Positions 43,649-52,295 of a stretch of 64,000 nucleotides of DNA are shown one piece after another. Each line of letters opens with the position of its first letter. The first letter of the stretch is position 1. The position numbers and the translations under genes were made by a program. The notes beneath the pieces were generated by a model. The model was given only the letters and a program-made list of their open reading frames with translations. It was not told the origin of the DNA and made no database searches. This stretch comes from Pseudomonas sp. C2B4 (GTDB lineage: Bacteria; Pseudomonadota; Gammaproteobacteria; Pseudomonadales; Pseudomonadaceae), in the NCBI RefSeq assembly GCF_013359695.1, contig NZ_JABFMU010000027.1, positions 11,090 through 75,089 on the forward strand, in the 5' to 3' direction.

Positions 43649-44392
43649 TCATCCCAGGTGACGATGGCAGCCCACGATCAGTTGCTTGAGCCCGTCCAGG
43701 TCCATGATATTCACGTCGCGGCCGGTTATTTCCACTAAACCTTGGTCTCGCAGGTGCGCGATGCCCCGACAGATGGTTTCGAGGCGCAGACCCAGGTAAG
43801 AGCCTATTTCCTCCCGACGCATTTTCAGCACAAAGTGGCGGGAGGAATAACCGCGAGAGCTCAAGCGTTGCGACATATTCAGCAGGAAAGCGGCCAGGCG
43901 TTCATCCGAGTTCATGTTGCCCAGCATCATCAGCATGTCGTGATCGCGAACGATTTCCCGGCTGAGGATTTTGTTCAGGTTGTGCTGCAGTGAAGGCAGC
44001 TCTCGGGCAAGTTTTTCCAGATGAGCAAAATGGATGGGGCAGACCTCGCTGTCCTCCAGGGCAACCGCATCGCAGGTATGCAGATCCGTGCTGATGGCGT
44101 CCAGACCGAGCATTTCACCTGGAATCTGGAACCCCGTGACTTGCTCGCGGCCATCGACCGAAAGCACGCTGGTTTTGAACGAACCGATTCGGACGGCATA
44201 CAGCGAGCGCAATGGATCGCCTGCGCGGTAGAGCGCTGCGCCTTTTTTGACCTTAAGTCGTTGCGTGATCAGTGTGTCCAGACGCTCGATTTCCACACCG
44301 GTCAAGCCAAGCGGCAAGCACAACTCCAACACGCTGCAACTGGAACAGGCAGCTTTGAGATGTTGGTCGCGATAGGATCGAGTTTCATTCAC
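43649..44392 (-). CDS. FNR/ANR-type oxygen-sensing regulator (Crp/Fnr family)
   Basis: 247 residues. N-terminal cysteines in FNR spacing: Cys16-X2-Cys19-X5-Cys25 and Cys118 (EDSEVCPIHF), enough for a [4Fe-4S] cluster. The cyclic-nucleotide-like fold and dimer helix follow. The HTH reads EEIGSYLGLRLETICRGIAHL; FNR and ANR have ETxSR, so Ser is replaced by Cys at the key DNA-contact position. It sits amid usp genes with ANR-like boxes. It is an ANR paralog rather than ANR itself, from its low similarity to P. aeruginosa ANR as I recall it. Confidence 0.88.
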   Translation of the reverse strand: MNETRSYRDQHLKAACSSCSVLELCLPLGLTGVEIERLDTLITQRLKVKKGAALYRAGDPLRSLYAVRIGSFKTSVLSVDGREQVTGFQIPGEMLGLDAISTDLHTCDAVALEDSEVCPIHFAHLEKLARELPSLQHNLNKILSREIVRDHDMLMMLGNMNSDERLAAFLLNMSQRLSSRGYSSRHFVLKMRREEIGSYLGLRLETICRGIAHLRDQGLVEITGRDVNIMDLDGLKQLIVGCHRHLG

Positions 44393-44557
44393 ATGGAAGC
44401 CTTCTATATCAGCTAATCAAGCATAGTTTCTCGATCGCCATCGACGGGGGTGAACACGTCATAAATTGAGGGATTCGACGAGTGGATCCTCATCTTGCTG
44501 CGTTCCGGATCAGCAGTTGAACGGATTTGAATAGCCCGGTAGTCGCTGCGTTGAAAC

Positions 44558-44571
44558 TTGAGGTAAATCAA
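44558..44571. promoter_or_regulatory. ANR-type box TTGAGGTAAATCAA
   Basis: One mismatch (TTGAG). It lies 124 bp before the usp ATG at 44696, nearly the same distance as the box before the usp at 47009 (125 bp). It could also act on the divergent fnr-like gene 166 bp away. Confidence 0.7.
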
Positions 44572-44695
44572 GTTCCAACGCCTCCAGACTCACACAATCA
44601 ACTCATATTGATCGGTGACGTAGAGGCGGGTGGAGAATTGCAATGAGCGACATCAGATTTGCAATCTTCCAGGTAAACGTTTCAGGGAGAGGCAC

Positions 44696-45619
44696 ATGAT
44701 GCTCAAACTCAAACGCATTCTATTGATAGCCCCTGGCGAAATGACCCTTACCCCGGCATTTGAACGTGCCTATGCGCTGGCCCGTGCAACCGGTGCGTTT
44801 TTGCATATTGTCGCGTTCGACTATGTCCCGGCACTGGCGGTGGCGGGTTTGCTTGACCACGATGCGATGGCCCGTGCTCGGGAGGGTTATCTGCAAGTGC
44901 ATCGTCATTGGCTGGAGCAGCAAGCCCGGTTTCACCGATGCGTCGGCATGCAGGTGACCACAGAAGTGGTCTGGGCCAGATCGAACCTGACGCACGTGCT
45001 TGAGTACGTGAATGACTTTCATCCGGATATGGTGATCAAGGATACTCATTACGTGCCGGCTCTCGACCGGGCCTTTCATCGACCTTTGGACTGGCACTTG
45101 CTGCGCGAGTGTCCGGCGCACTTGCACCTGGTGACCAGTGCCGCGCACCCCCAACCGCTGAAAATTCTCGCGGCGATCGATCTGTCCCACCTGGAAGAAC
45201 TGACTCAGGGTTTGAATGACCGAATACTCGACCTTGCTTCGACGCTGGCGGCCAGTTGCGGTGCCGCGCTGCACGTGCTCAATGTCAGTCGTTGGTCGGT
45301 GTTGAACGATACGTTGATGAGTGTACCGACAGGCAGTCTGGACAACAGTTTGAGAGACGCGATTGAGGATGCCCAGCAAGAAGCCTTCGAGGTCCTTGCT
45401 GAACGCTATTGCATCAAGATGACATGCCGACATTCGCTGACAGGCACCCCCCACAAGGTAATCGGACTTTTTGCTCGGCAGAATGCCTTTGACATCGTGG
45501 TGATGGGTACGATTTATCCCCACGGGAGTGACTGGTTTATCGGTAGTACCGCCGAGAGCGTGTTGAACCGGGCACCGTGCAGTTTGATGATCGTCAAACC
45601 CTTACCCTCGTCTGACTGA
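44696..45619 (+). CDS. universal stress protein, two Usp domains (4 of 5)
   Basis: 307 residues. ILLIAPGEMTLTPAFERAYALARATGAFLHIVAFD closely resembles the usp at 40904, marking a duplication. Domain 2: ILAAIDLSHLEELTQGLNDRILDLASTLAASC; end: VVMGTIYPHGSDWFIGSTAESVL. GGGAGAGG 3-9 bases before the ATG sets the start. An adjacent ATG one codon on is also possible. Confidence 0.9.
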   Translation: MMLKLKRILLIAPGEMTLTPAFERAYALARATGAFLHIVAFDYVPALAVAGLLDHDAMARAREGYLQVHRHWLEQQARFHRCVGMQVTTEVVWARSNLTHVLEYVNDFHPDMVIKDTHYVPALDRAFHRPLDWHLLRECPAHLHLVTSAAHPQPLKILAAIDLSHLEELTQGLNDRILDLASTLAASCGAALHVLNVSRWSVLNDTLMSVPTGSLDNSLRDAIEDAQQEAFEVLAERYCIKMTCRHSLTGTPHKVIGLFARQNAFDIVVMGTIYPHGSDWFIGSTAESVLNRAPCSLMIVKPLPSSD

Positions 45620-45641
45620 AGGGGCACTGTCGAACCTGGAG

Positions 45642-45655
45642 TTGATAAAAATCAA
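45642..45655. promoter_or_regulatory. perfect ANR box between convergent genes
   Basis: TTGATAAAAATCAA, extended by GAG/CTC to an 8-bp stem palindrome (GAGTTGAT-AAAA-ATCAACTC). It lies between two 3' ends, so no annotated gene starts nearby on either strand. Either an ANR site for an unannotated transcript or simply a hairpin ending the usp message; there is no T-run after it. Confidence 0.5.
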
Positions 45656-45752
45656 CTCGCCTTGAGCCAAAAGGCGCAATCAATAACGCTCCCCCGAATG
45701 CTCTGGGAAACGGCCATGGTGTTGAGCTCACCCCAATCGATTTCCCAAATGC

Positions 45753-46718
45753 TCAGACCTGATCAAAGGCTCCATTCTCCGCCAGCAAGGTCGCGGTAAG
45801 GGCCGTGCTGTCGAGTACCCGCACGTGGCGCGTGACACCGTCAGGCGGCAAGCGAAACGGGGGCACGGAATCAGTGATTGCAATGTGTTCAAAAAGAGGT
45901 GGGTCGAACAGCCGACTGCCTGCGGTAAACAAACCATGGGTGGCGGCTGCGAACATTCGGACAGCACCCGCCTTTTGGCAGGCAAGGCCGGCATGTTTCA
46001 GCGTTTCACCCGTGCTGATCAGGTCGTCGAAAACAATGGCTGTCTTGCCTGAGACTTCGCCGATCAAAAGGGTGCCTGTCAGCGTGGCCTGATTGCGGTG
46101 CTTTTCCATCAGGGCACTGCCGACCGAACGGCCCAGTTGCCGCTCCAGGGCTTGACGAAACTGCTCGGCGCGCTTGGTACCCCCTGAGTCCGGGGAAACC
46201 GCAACCACTTCGGCGTCGCCGACAAGCCCGGCGAAATGCTCGGCGAACAGTTCGGTGCACTGCAAATTCCAGGTTGGAATGCGAAAGGCGTTGTCGAACG
46301 CTGCCGGATTATGCACGTCCAGGGCGATCAGGCGATCCACGCCACTGGCTTCAAAAAAAGTGGCCACATAACGCGTGATGGTGGGGTCTTGAGGCTGGCT
46401 GCGACGATCCTTGCGCCCGTAGCAGAGGTAGGGTGTCACCACCTGCACGTGACGAGCGCCGGCATCCTTGAGTGCACCGCAGAAGAACAGCAGGCGGCAC
46501 AGCTTATCGTTTGCGCTCTGCTGGCCATCCCCATACAAGGAATGGAACACCACGACTTCGCGTCCGTTCACCGAATCCAGTGGCCGGCACTTATGTTCGC
46601 CGTCTTCGTAATCACGCTCCTCGTGGCGCGCCAATGGGCAGCCAAGCCGCTGGGCGACGCGGCTTGCATAGCGTTCAGTGCCTTGCAGGGCAAAAAGAAG
46701 CGGGGGCTGAACAAGCAT
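45753..46718 (-). CDS. ribose-phosphate pyrophosphokinase homolog (second, divergent PRPP synthetase)
   Basis: 321 residues. Family landmarks: GDGQQSANDKLCRLLFFCGALKDAGA, PYLCYGRKDRR (usually PYxxYARQDR), LDVHNP (usually DLHA), SPDSGGTKRAEQF, and the PRPP loop IVFDDLISTGETLKHA. It would make PRPP from ribose-5-phosphate and ATP. Divergence from housekeeping Prs and its place among anaerobic-stress genes suggest a specialised copy, for example for nucleotide salvage during energy limitation. GGAG precedes the ATG. Confidence 0.85.
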   Translation of the reverse strand: MLVQPPLLFALQGTERYASRVAQRLGCPLARHEERDYEDGEHKCRPLDSVNGREVVVFHSLYGDGQQSANDKLCRLLFFCGALKDAGARHVQVVTPYLCYGRKDRRSQPQDPTITRYVATFFEASGVDRLIALDVHNPAAFDNAFRIPTWNLQCTELFAEHFAGLVGDAEVVAVSPDSGGTKRAEQFRQALERQLGRSVGSALMEKHRNQATLTGTLLIGEVSGKTAIVFDDLISTGETLKHAGLACQKAGAVRMFAAATHGLFTAGSRLFDPPLFEHIAITDSVPPFRLPPDGVTRHVRVLDSTALTATLLAENGAFDQV

Positions 46719-46869
46719 GCATAAGCTCCTGGGAGGCCGGATATCAAATGCGCCTCACCCCAACAATGTCGGCATGAATCGGCTGTTGGCAAACATGGCG
46801 GTCGACCAATACCGCAGTGTAGACCCGACGCACCCGAGTTGTGCCCGATACGCGCACTTGCGCGGACAC

Positions 46870-46883
46870 TTGATATAAATCAA
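46870..46883. promoter_or_regulatory. perfect ANR box TTGATATAAATCAA
   Basis: Exact match, between the divergent PRPP synthetase (151 bp) and usp (125 bp) starts; it could serve both. Confidence 0.85.
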
Positions 46884-47008
46884 CGCCTGGACGGCATGAA
46901 CAGAGGACTCTGAACGGGAAACGCTGGTGTCTGTTGTGCGAGGACAAACCAGCTGCCCGCGTAGAGGGCGATTGTAAGCGCGGAGTCCCCTCAGTCTGGA
47001 GTCGGATC

Positions 47009-47899
47009 ATGAGCCAATATCAACGGTTATTACTGATCATCAACCCGGCCCTGCGCCATTCCCAGGCGATAAGCCACGCAGCGGCCCTGGCCAAGGCCAG
47101 CGGTGCGAGTTTGCACATTGCCGCCTTGATCCCTTCCTGGAAACTGCTGTCGCTGCTCGAAGAGGGCGACCGGGAGATGGCTCGCGAGTGTTACCTGCAA
47201 GACCATCGCGATTGGTTGAAGGACCAGGCGAAAAACCTGCGCGGCAGGGGAATCGACGTGACAACGGAGGCGAATTGGGCCGATGACCTGCAGCAGGACA
47301 TTCTTGATCACGTCGCGGAAATGCAGCCGGACTTGTTAATCAAGCAAGTGCAGCATGAACCCGCGCTCAAGCGTGCGTTTTTCACTCCGCTGGACTGGCG
47401 CTTGCTGCGCCATTGCCCGGTCCCGGTGTATCTGGCCGGTGAAGGAGGGCTTGCCTTGCCGCGCAAGGTGGTGGCAGCGGTTGACGTTTCGAATACCGAG
47501 CCTCAGGGCAGCGAGCTCAATGAGCGGATCATCAAGCAGGCTTCCGGTCTCGCCTTGCAGTGTGAGGCCGAATTGCACCTGCTGTTCGCCTGCGACATAT
47601 CGACCGCCTATCTGGGCGACATGGGCGGCGGTGGCTTGACGCTTTCGGACCTTGGCAGTCAGTTGCGCGGGGAACTGGAAAAATCGTTCCTCGACCTGGC
47701 TGATCAATATGGTGTGCCCCCTGACCGTTGGCATTTCATTGAGGGGCACCCTGTTTCGGTACTGAGTGAGTTTGCCAATGCGCACGGTGTGGATGTGATC
47801 GTGATGGGCAGAATCCAGTCTCGTGGCCTGGACAAGCTTTTGGGCAGCACGACCGAACACATCCTGTATCAGGTGCCTTGCAGCATTCTGGCGATCTAG
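47009..47899 (+). CDS. universal stress protein, two Usp domains (5 of 5)
   Basis: 296 residues. LLLIINPALRHSQAISHAAALAKASGASLHIAAL and VVAAVDVSNTEPQGSELNERIIKQASGLALQC; end: VIVMGRIQSRGLDKLLGSTTEHILYQVPCSILAI. GGAG lies 6 bases before the ATG. Downstream of a perfect ANR box. Confidence 0.9.
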   Translation: MSQYQRLLLIINPALRHSQAISHAAALAKASGASLHIAALIPSWKLLSLLEEGDREMARECYLQDHRDWLKDQAKNLRGRGIDVTTEANWADDLQQDILDHVAEMQPDLLIKQVQHEPALKRAFFTPLDWRLLRHCPVPVYLAGEGGLALPRKVVAAVDVSNTEPQGSELNERIIKQASGLALQCEAELHLLFACDISTAYLGDMGGGGLTLSDLGSQLRGELEKSFLDLADQYGVPPDRWHFIEGHPVSVLSEFANAHGVDVIVMGRIQSRGLDKLLGSTTEHILYQVPCSILAI

Positions 47900-47973
47900 A
47901 GCGACAGGACCAGGTATTACGGCATCTTGTTGTTGGTTCCATGCTCTTGTCACACGTGGGTGAGGGGCTTGTC

Positions 47974-48438
47974 ATGAGCATCAACAAGCTGATTGGGATA
48001 CACGTGGTGCAAGGTTGGTGGAGGGGCAGAGGTGCAACACTTGGAAAACTGCGTCGGCCGGGCAAAGGGCAGTGGAAACGTGAAGCGATTTTCCTGCTGC
48101 TGATCTTGCTGGCGTTGACGACGTTTTATTTCGCGGCGTATCACATTGCCTCTCATGCGTTGAAGGAATTGGTAAATACGTGTTCCGCGCGTTTCGAGAT
48201 CGAGCTTGAGAATGCCGACATAGAGCCTCCCATGGCAGCCTTACCGCAATCTTTATGCGAATGCTTGGCACAAACGTTCCTCGATAAAAACGGAGTTGTG
48301 CGACTCGCGTTGGTCGACAGCCGCTTGCTGGACCCGCTAGCGCTTGAACCTGTAACGGAGGAGGACGGGGACGCCTGTATCAACGCCCTGTGGGAGTCTG
48401 ACGCCTCGCGGTATCAGGTGGATGACCGGTTGTTGTAA
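47974..48438 (+). CDS. single-TM protein of unknown function
   Basis: 154 residues: basic N-terminal segment of about 43 residues, one TM helix (AIFLLLILLALTTFYFAAYHIA), and a domain of about 85 residues with four Cys (TCSARF, SLCECL, DACIN). GAGGGG lies 6 bases before the ATG. It follows the last usp by 74 bp on the same strand and may be co-expressed. No family recognised. Confidence 0.6.
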   Translation: MSINKLIGIHVVQGWWRGRGATLGKLRRPGKGQWKREAIFLLLILLALTTFYFAAYHIASHALKELVNTCSARFEIELENADIEPPMAALPQSLCECLAQTFLDKNGVVRLALVDSRLLDPLALEPVTEEDGDACINALWESDASRYQVDDRLL

Positions 48439-48475
48439 AGATCGCAGGCGGGAATGAAATCATGGACGGAGGGCC

Positions 48476-49411
48476 TTAAAGGTTGCTTGCTCCCTCCACA
48501 TAAGGTCGCGATGGCGTATCGAGCTTTTTGAAGTACTGCACGGCAAAATCGACGAAAGTCTTGACGCGTAACGGTAGCTTTTTCCCACCCTCGGTCAGCA
48601 GGTGAAACCCGGTGCTGGGGCATTGATAGTCTTCAAGCAACGGGATCAACCGTTTGGCCTGTATGTCGTCCGCCACTTCCCAGACCGACTTCCAGATGAT
48701 CCCCAAGCCCTGAACGCCCCATTGGCGCAGGGTGAATCCGTCATTGGCCAGCCGATTGCCCTTGACCTGAACGGTGGTCGGCACGCCTTTGTCCATGAAT
48801 CTCCACCGATCAAGTGTGAAATCCGCACTCAGGTGTACCAGGCAGTTGTGATGCTGCAGGTCTTCAGGGCTGAGCGGTGCGCCGTGCTCTTCAAGATACT
48901 GCGGAGAACAGCACACGATATGCCGGTCCGCGCCAAGGGAGCGGGCGATGAGCGTGCTGTCCGGAAGGTCGCCGAACCTGATCGCAATGTCCGAGCCTGA
49001 CTCGACAAAGTCCAGTACGCGGTCGGTGAGAAACAGGCGAATGCGGATATGGGGATTTTCCCTGATGAAGCTGTCGACCAACTGGCTGATCCACTGCCGA
49101 CCCAGATCCGTAGGGCACGTCAGGCCGATAGTGCCCAGCAGATCGCTGTGGCCGTTTTTGATGATGCTGTCGAGGTTGTCGACCTCCTCGAGAATTTTCT
49201 GCGCATTTTCAAACAGCAGCTGTCCTTCAGCGGTGGGGCTCAAGCTTCGGGTGTTGCGCTTGAGCAAGCGCAATCCATAGAAGTCCTCCATCGCCTTGAG
49301 TCGACCGCTCATGGCGGCTGGCGACAGGCCCATCTGCCGACCCGCCGTTGAAAGCGAACCTGTCTGAACGACGAGACGAAACAGCCGCATGTCCTGCAAT
49401 CGATCGACCAT
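48476..49411 (-). CDS. LysR-family regulator, divergent to the flavin/transketolase cluster
   Basis: 311 residues. HTH: MRLFRLVVQTGSLSTAGRQMGLSPAAMSGRLKAMEDFYGLRLL, with a CrgA/DmlR-type effector domain (LLGTIGLTCPTDLGRQWI). It is divergent from the flavin reductase across 289 bp and so is the probable activator of the catabolic operon. The start shown gives the standard LysR N-terminus; nine in-frame codons lie upstream. Confidence 0.87.
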   Translation of the reverse strand: MVDRLQDMRLFRLVVQTGSLSTAGRQMGLSPAAMSGRLKAMEDFYGLRLLKRNTRSLSPTAEGQLLFENAQKILEEVDNLDSIIKNGHSDLLGTIGLTCPTDLGRQWISQLVDSFIRENPHIRIRLFLTDRVLDFVESGSDIAIRFGDLPDSTLIARSLGADRHIVCCSPQYLEEHGAPLSPEDLQHHNCLVHLSADFTLDRWRFMDKGVPTTVQVKGNRLANDGFTLRQWGVQGLGIIWKSVWEVADDIQAKRLIPLLEDYQCPSTGFHLLTEGGKKLPLRVKTFVDFAVQYFKKLDTPSRPYVEGASNL

Positions 49412-49675
49412 GGGGATTGAGCCTCGTGAAAGTTGCATTTTATTGTTCGAAAAGTATCAGCCAATTATTCAGCAAAAACCATCTAATCAAAGAAGCCACA
49501 GTTAGTGCGAATAAATGCGCAAGCGCTTTGGGATAGGGATTCCAGGGCATCTGTGAAGCGAATTCAAATATGTTTGTTGTTGGGTTCATCTTTCAGCTTT
49601 AGTGAAAAGCCAATTCCCTAAAATCGAATAGAAAAGTTCGGTTGATTGTTAATAATGCAAGTCAGTGCCTGTGAG

Positions 49676-49690
49676 TCACAATAAAAAGAG
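49676..49690 (+). promoter_or_regulatory. Crc/Hfq-like A-rich motif at flavin reductase RBS
   Basis: CACAATAAAAAGAGG overlaps the Shine-Dalgarno of the flavin reductase gene and fits AANAANAA. A very similar motif (CACAATAAAAAGG) occurs before the sugar-binding protein gene at about 51300. Both suggest catabolite repression of the cluster. Confidence 0.5.
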
Positions 49691-49700
49691 GGTTTATGCT

Positions 49701-50216
49701 ATGCGTGTTCAATATCAAGAGGCCGCCCCTTCGATAGACCTGGCCGGTCAGTTCAAAATGGCAATGGGCCGCTTTGCCTCTTCCATAACCCTGATCACTA
49801 CACGTGATGACGATGGTCAGCACCACGGCCTGGCCGCGACCGCCTTTTCCTCAGTATCGATGGACCCAGCGTCGGCGCTTGTCTGTGTCAACCGCAGCGC
49901 CAGCGCCTCTCCGATCATCAAGCGTTCCGGGCTGTTCTGCGTGAACATGCTGCAAAGCCGGCACGAGCCGATCTGCAAAATCTTCAGCCAGCCCGATCTG
50001 CGCGAACGGCGCTTTGTCGAGGGTGATTGGCGTACCGGGGTTCACGGTATTCGTTACTTGGCGGACGCCCAGGCCGCGATCTTTTGCGAAGTGGTGCAGG
50101 AGATTGAACACGGTACACATACCGTGATTATCGGTAATGTCATTGACGTGATCACGCAATCACTAAGCGAGCCACTTCTCTATATGGAGGGGCGTTATCG
50201 GGAGTTAGGTCGTTAA
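49701..50216 (+). CDS. flavin reductase (HpaC/DIM6-NTAB family)
   Basis: 171 residues. FKMAMGRFASSITLITTRDDDGQHHGLAATAFSSVSMDPASALVCVN is the FMN-binding split-barrel signature. It supplies reduced FMN or FAD to a partner monooxygenase, here most likely the luciferase-like enzyme at 54825. AGAGGG 9 bases before the ATG. First gene of the operon. Confidence 0.9.
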   Translation: MRVQYQEAAPSIDLAGQFKMAMGRFASSITLITTRDDDGQHHGLAATAFSSVSMDPASALVCVNRSASASPIIKRSGLFCVNMLQSRHEPICKIFSQPDLRERRFVEGDWRTGVHGIRYLADAQAAIFCEVVQEIEHGTHTVIIGNVIDVITQSLSEPLLYMEGRYRELGR

Positions 50217-50275
50217 TTCATCGCTGTCGCGCACTGCTCGATCTTATAACAATTACATAAGAAGTGGATGTGGGT

Positions 50276-51262
50276 ATGAACAATCAGTTGTTGGCAAAAA
50301 CAAGACTGTCCGGGTCGATTCCAAAGTGGGTCGGCCTGGACAACAGCGTGGCAGGTCCGATGGTCGGACTTTTATTGCTATGTGCCGTATTAACCTTCTT
50401 TACCGATAGTTTCCTGACCTTGAGTAACCTGCTCAATGTGCTGGATCAAGTAACGGTGCTGGGCATCATGGCGCTGGGTATGACGCTGGTGATTCTCATC
50501 GGTGGCATCGACCTGTCAGTGGGTGCAGTGCTGGCGGTAGCGATCATGGTCATGAGCTGGCTCGAACAGGTGCTCGGCCTGCCGATGTGGATGGCCATGC
50601 TCGGCGCGATAGCCGTTGGTGCAGCGTGTGGCTCGACCACGGCCCTGCTGGTGGTTCGGGCTGGCCTCCCGTCATTCATTGCGACGCTGGCAATGATGTC
50701 CATTGCCCGCGGCCTGGCCTACATGGTCACGGACGGTGCGCAAGTCAGCGGATTCCCGGAATGGTTCAGCAACCTCTCGGTGATTCGCTACGGCGGCGTG
50801 CTGTCGCTCACCGTCAGTTGTTTCGTGGTATTGGCGCTGGTGTTCTGGTTCGTTCTCAAGTTCTCGGTGCCCGGTCGGAGCCTGTATGCCATCGGCGGTA
50901 GCAGCAAGGTCGCCAAACTCGCCGGCATCCGGGTCAAGGGCTACACCAGCGCGGTGTACATCATCTCCGGCATTTGTGCGGCCCTGGGCGGCATCATCAT
51001 GACCTCCCGCCTGGACACCGCCGGCGCCGGCGCGGGTGTCGGCTACGAGCTGGATGTGATCGCTGCCGTGGTGATCGGCGGTGGCAGCCTCAAGGGCGGC
51101 GCGGGGAGTGTGGTCGGCACGATCATCGGCGTGTTGATCATCGGCGTCCTGCGCAATGGCCTGAACCTGGCCGGCATTTCCCCCTTCGTCCAGCAAGTGG
51201 TCATCGGCGCGGTGATCGCGTTTGCGGTGATGCTCGACTTGCTCAAGCGCAAGGCTGACTGA
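50276..51262 (+). CDS. sugar ABC transporter permease (RbsC type)
   Basis: 328 residues and about 9-10 TM helices. The signature MALGMTLVILIGGIDLSVGAVLAV and the EAA-like SLKGGAGSVVGTIIGVLIIGVLRNGLNL motif place it in the BPD_transp_2 ribose/galactose/autoinducer-2 group. A GTG start 12 bp upstream is possible. Confidence 0.92.
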   Translation: MNNQLLAKTRLSGSIPKWVGLDNSVAGPMVGLLLLCAVLTFFTDSFLTLSNLLNVLDQVTVLGIMALGMTLVILIGGIDLSVGAVLAVAIMVMSWLEQVLGLPMWMAMLGAIAVGAACGSTTALLVVRAGLPSFIATLAMMSIARGLAYMVTDGAQVSGFPEWFSNLSVIRYGGVLSLTVSCFVVLALVFWFVLKFSVPGRSLYAIGGSSKVAKLAGIRVKGYTSAVYIISGICAALGGIIMTSRLDTAGAGAGVGYELDVIAAVVIGGGSLKGGAGSVVGTIIGVLIIGVLRNGLNLAGISPFVQQVVIGAVIAFAVMLDLLKRKAD

Positions 51263-51321
51263 TCCCGGGCCGTTGACCAGAACCGGCCTCGTTCCACACA
51301 CACAATAAAAAGGTAATAACC

Positions 51322-52272
51322 ATGAACCTGTCTGCTATTTCGCTTCGTTTCCTGTGGTTGCCCTTGCTGGGCTGCCTGATGTCGGCCGGCGCTTACGCTC
51401 AAGGCAAACCTGCGGACGAAATCACCGTGGGGATGTCGATTCCCAGCCTGCAATGGGTGTTCTACCTGATGGTCCGGGACGGCGTCATGGAGCAAGCCAA
51501 GACCCTCGGCATCAAGAATGTACTGGTGGCCGATGCACAGGCCGATCCCGCACGCCAGGTCAGCCAGATTCAGGACATGTTGAGCAAAGGCATCGATGTG
51601 CTGCTGTACACCGCCACGGGCAGTGCTGCTTCGGCCGTCCCTGTGCGTTTGGCGCGACAGCAGGGTGTGCCGGTGATCTGCATCGACAACTTTCCGAAAA
51701 ACGTCGAATGCGATGCCTATATCTCCACCGACAACCTGGCCGCCGCGGGCGAACTGGCCCGGCAAATGATCAAATTGACGGGGGGCAAGGCTGAAATCGG
51801 CCTGCTGCAAGGGACGCTTGGCGACTCCACTGAAGTCGCTCGGGCCAAAGGCCTGGATGCGGTGCTGTCCGAGGCGCCGGAGATGAAGATCATCGACCGC
51901 AAACCAACCGACTGGCTGCAGGACAACGGCTTCAAGGTCGCCCAGGACATGCTGCAGAAGAACCCGAAGATCAACGTGTTCATCGGTCGCTCCGATGCGC
52001 CGGCGCTCGGTGCGGTTCAGGCGGTCAAGGTGGCCAACATCGATCACAAGGTCTGGGTGTTCGGTTATGACGGGTTGCCATCGGCCCTGGAAGCGATTCG
52101 CGATGGAAAACTGGACATGACCATCACACAGCAAGCCGTGGAAATGGGACGTACCGCGTTGCGTACCGCCGTCGATCTGCAGCAAGGTAAACCGGTGACC
52201 AAGACGCAGCTGTTGCCGGCCTTCGTCACCACCCGGGAAAACGCAGCCACCTTCCTTGAGCAACATCCTTGA
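51322..52272 (+). CDS. periplasmic sugar-binding protein (RbsB type)
   Basis: 316 residues with a signal peptide (cleavage near AGAYAQ). The mature protein has the type I periplasmic fold: EITVGMSIPSLQWVFYLMVRDG, AYISTDNLAAAGELARQMIKL, GYDGLPSALEAIRDGKLDMTITQQ. Ligand unidentified. The A-rich motif CACAATAAAAAGG precedes the gene. Confidence 0.92.
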   Translation: MNLSAISLRFLWLPLLGCLMSAGAYAQGKPADEITVGMSIPSLQWVFYLMVRDGVMEQAKTLGIKNVLVADAQADPARQVSQIQDMLSKGIDVLLYTATGSAASAVPVRLARQQGVPVICIDNFPKNVECDAYISTDNLAAAGELARQMIKLTGGKAEIGLLQGTLGDSTEVARAKGLDAVLSEAPEMKIIDRKPTDWLQDNGFKVAQDMLQKNPKINVFIGRSDAPALGAVQAVKVANIDHKVWVFGYDGLPSALEAIRDGKLDMTITQQAVEMGRTALRTAVDLQQGKPVTKTQLLPAFVTTRENAATFLEQHP

Positions 52273-52295
52273 GACCGGTGAAGGGAGGGCAAGTC

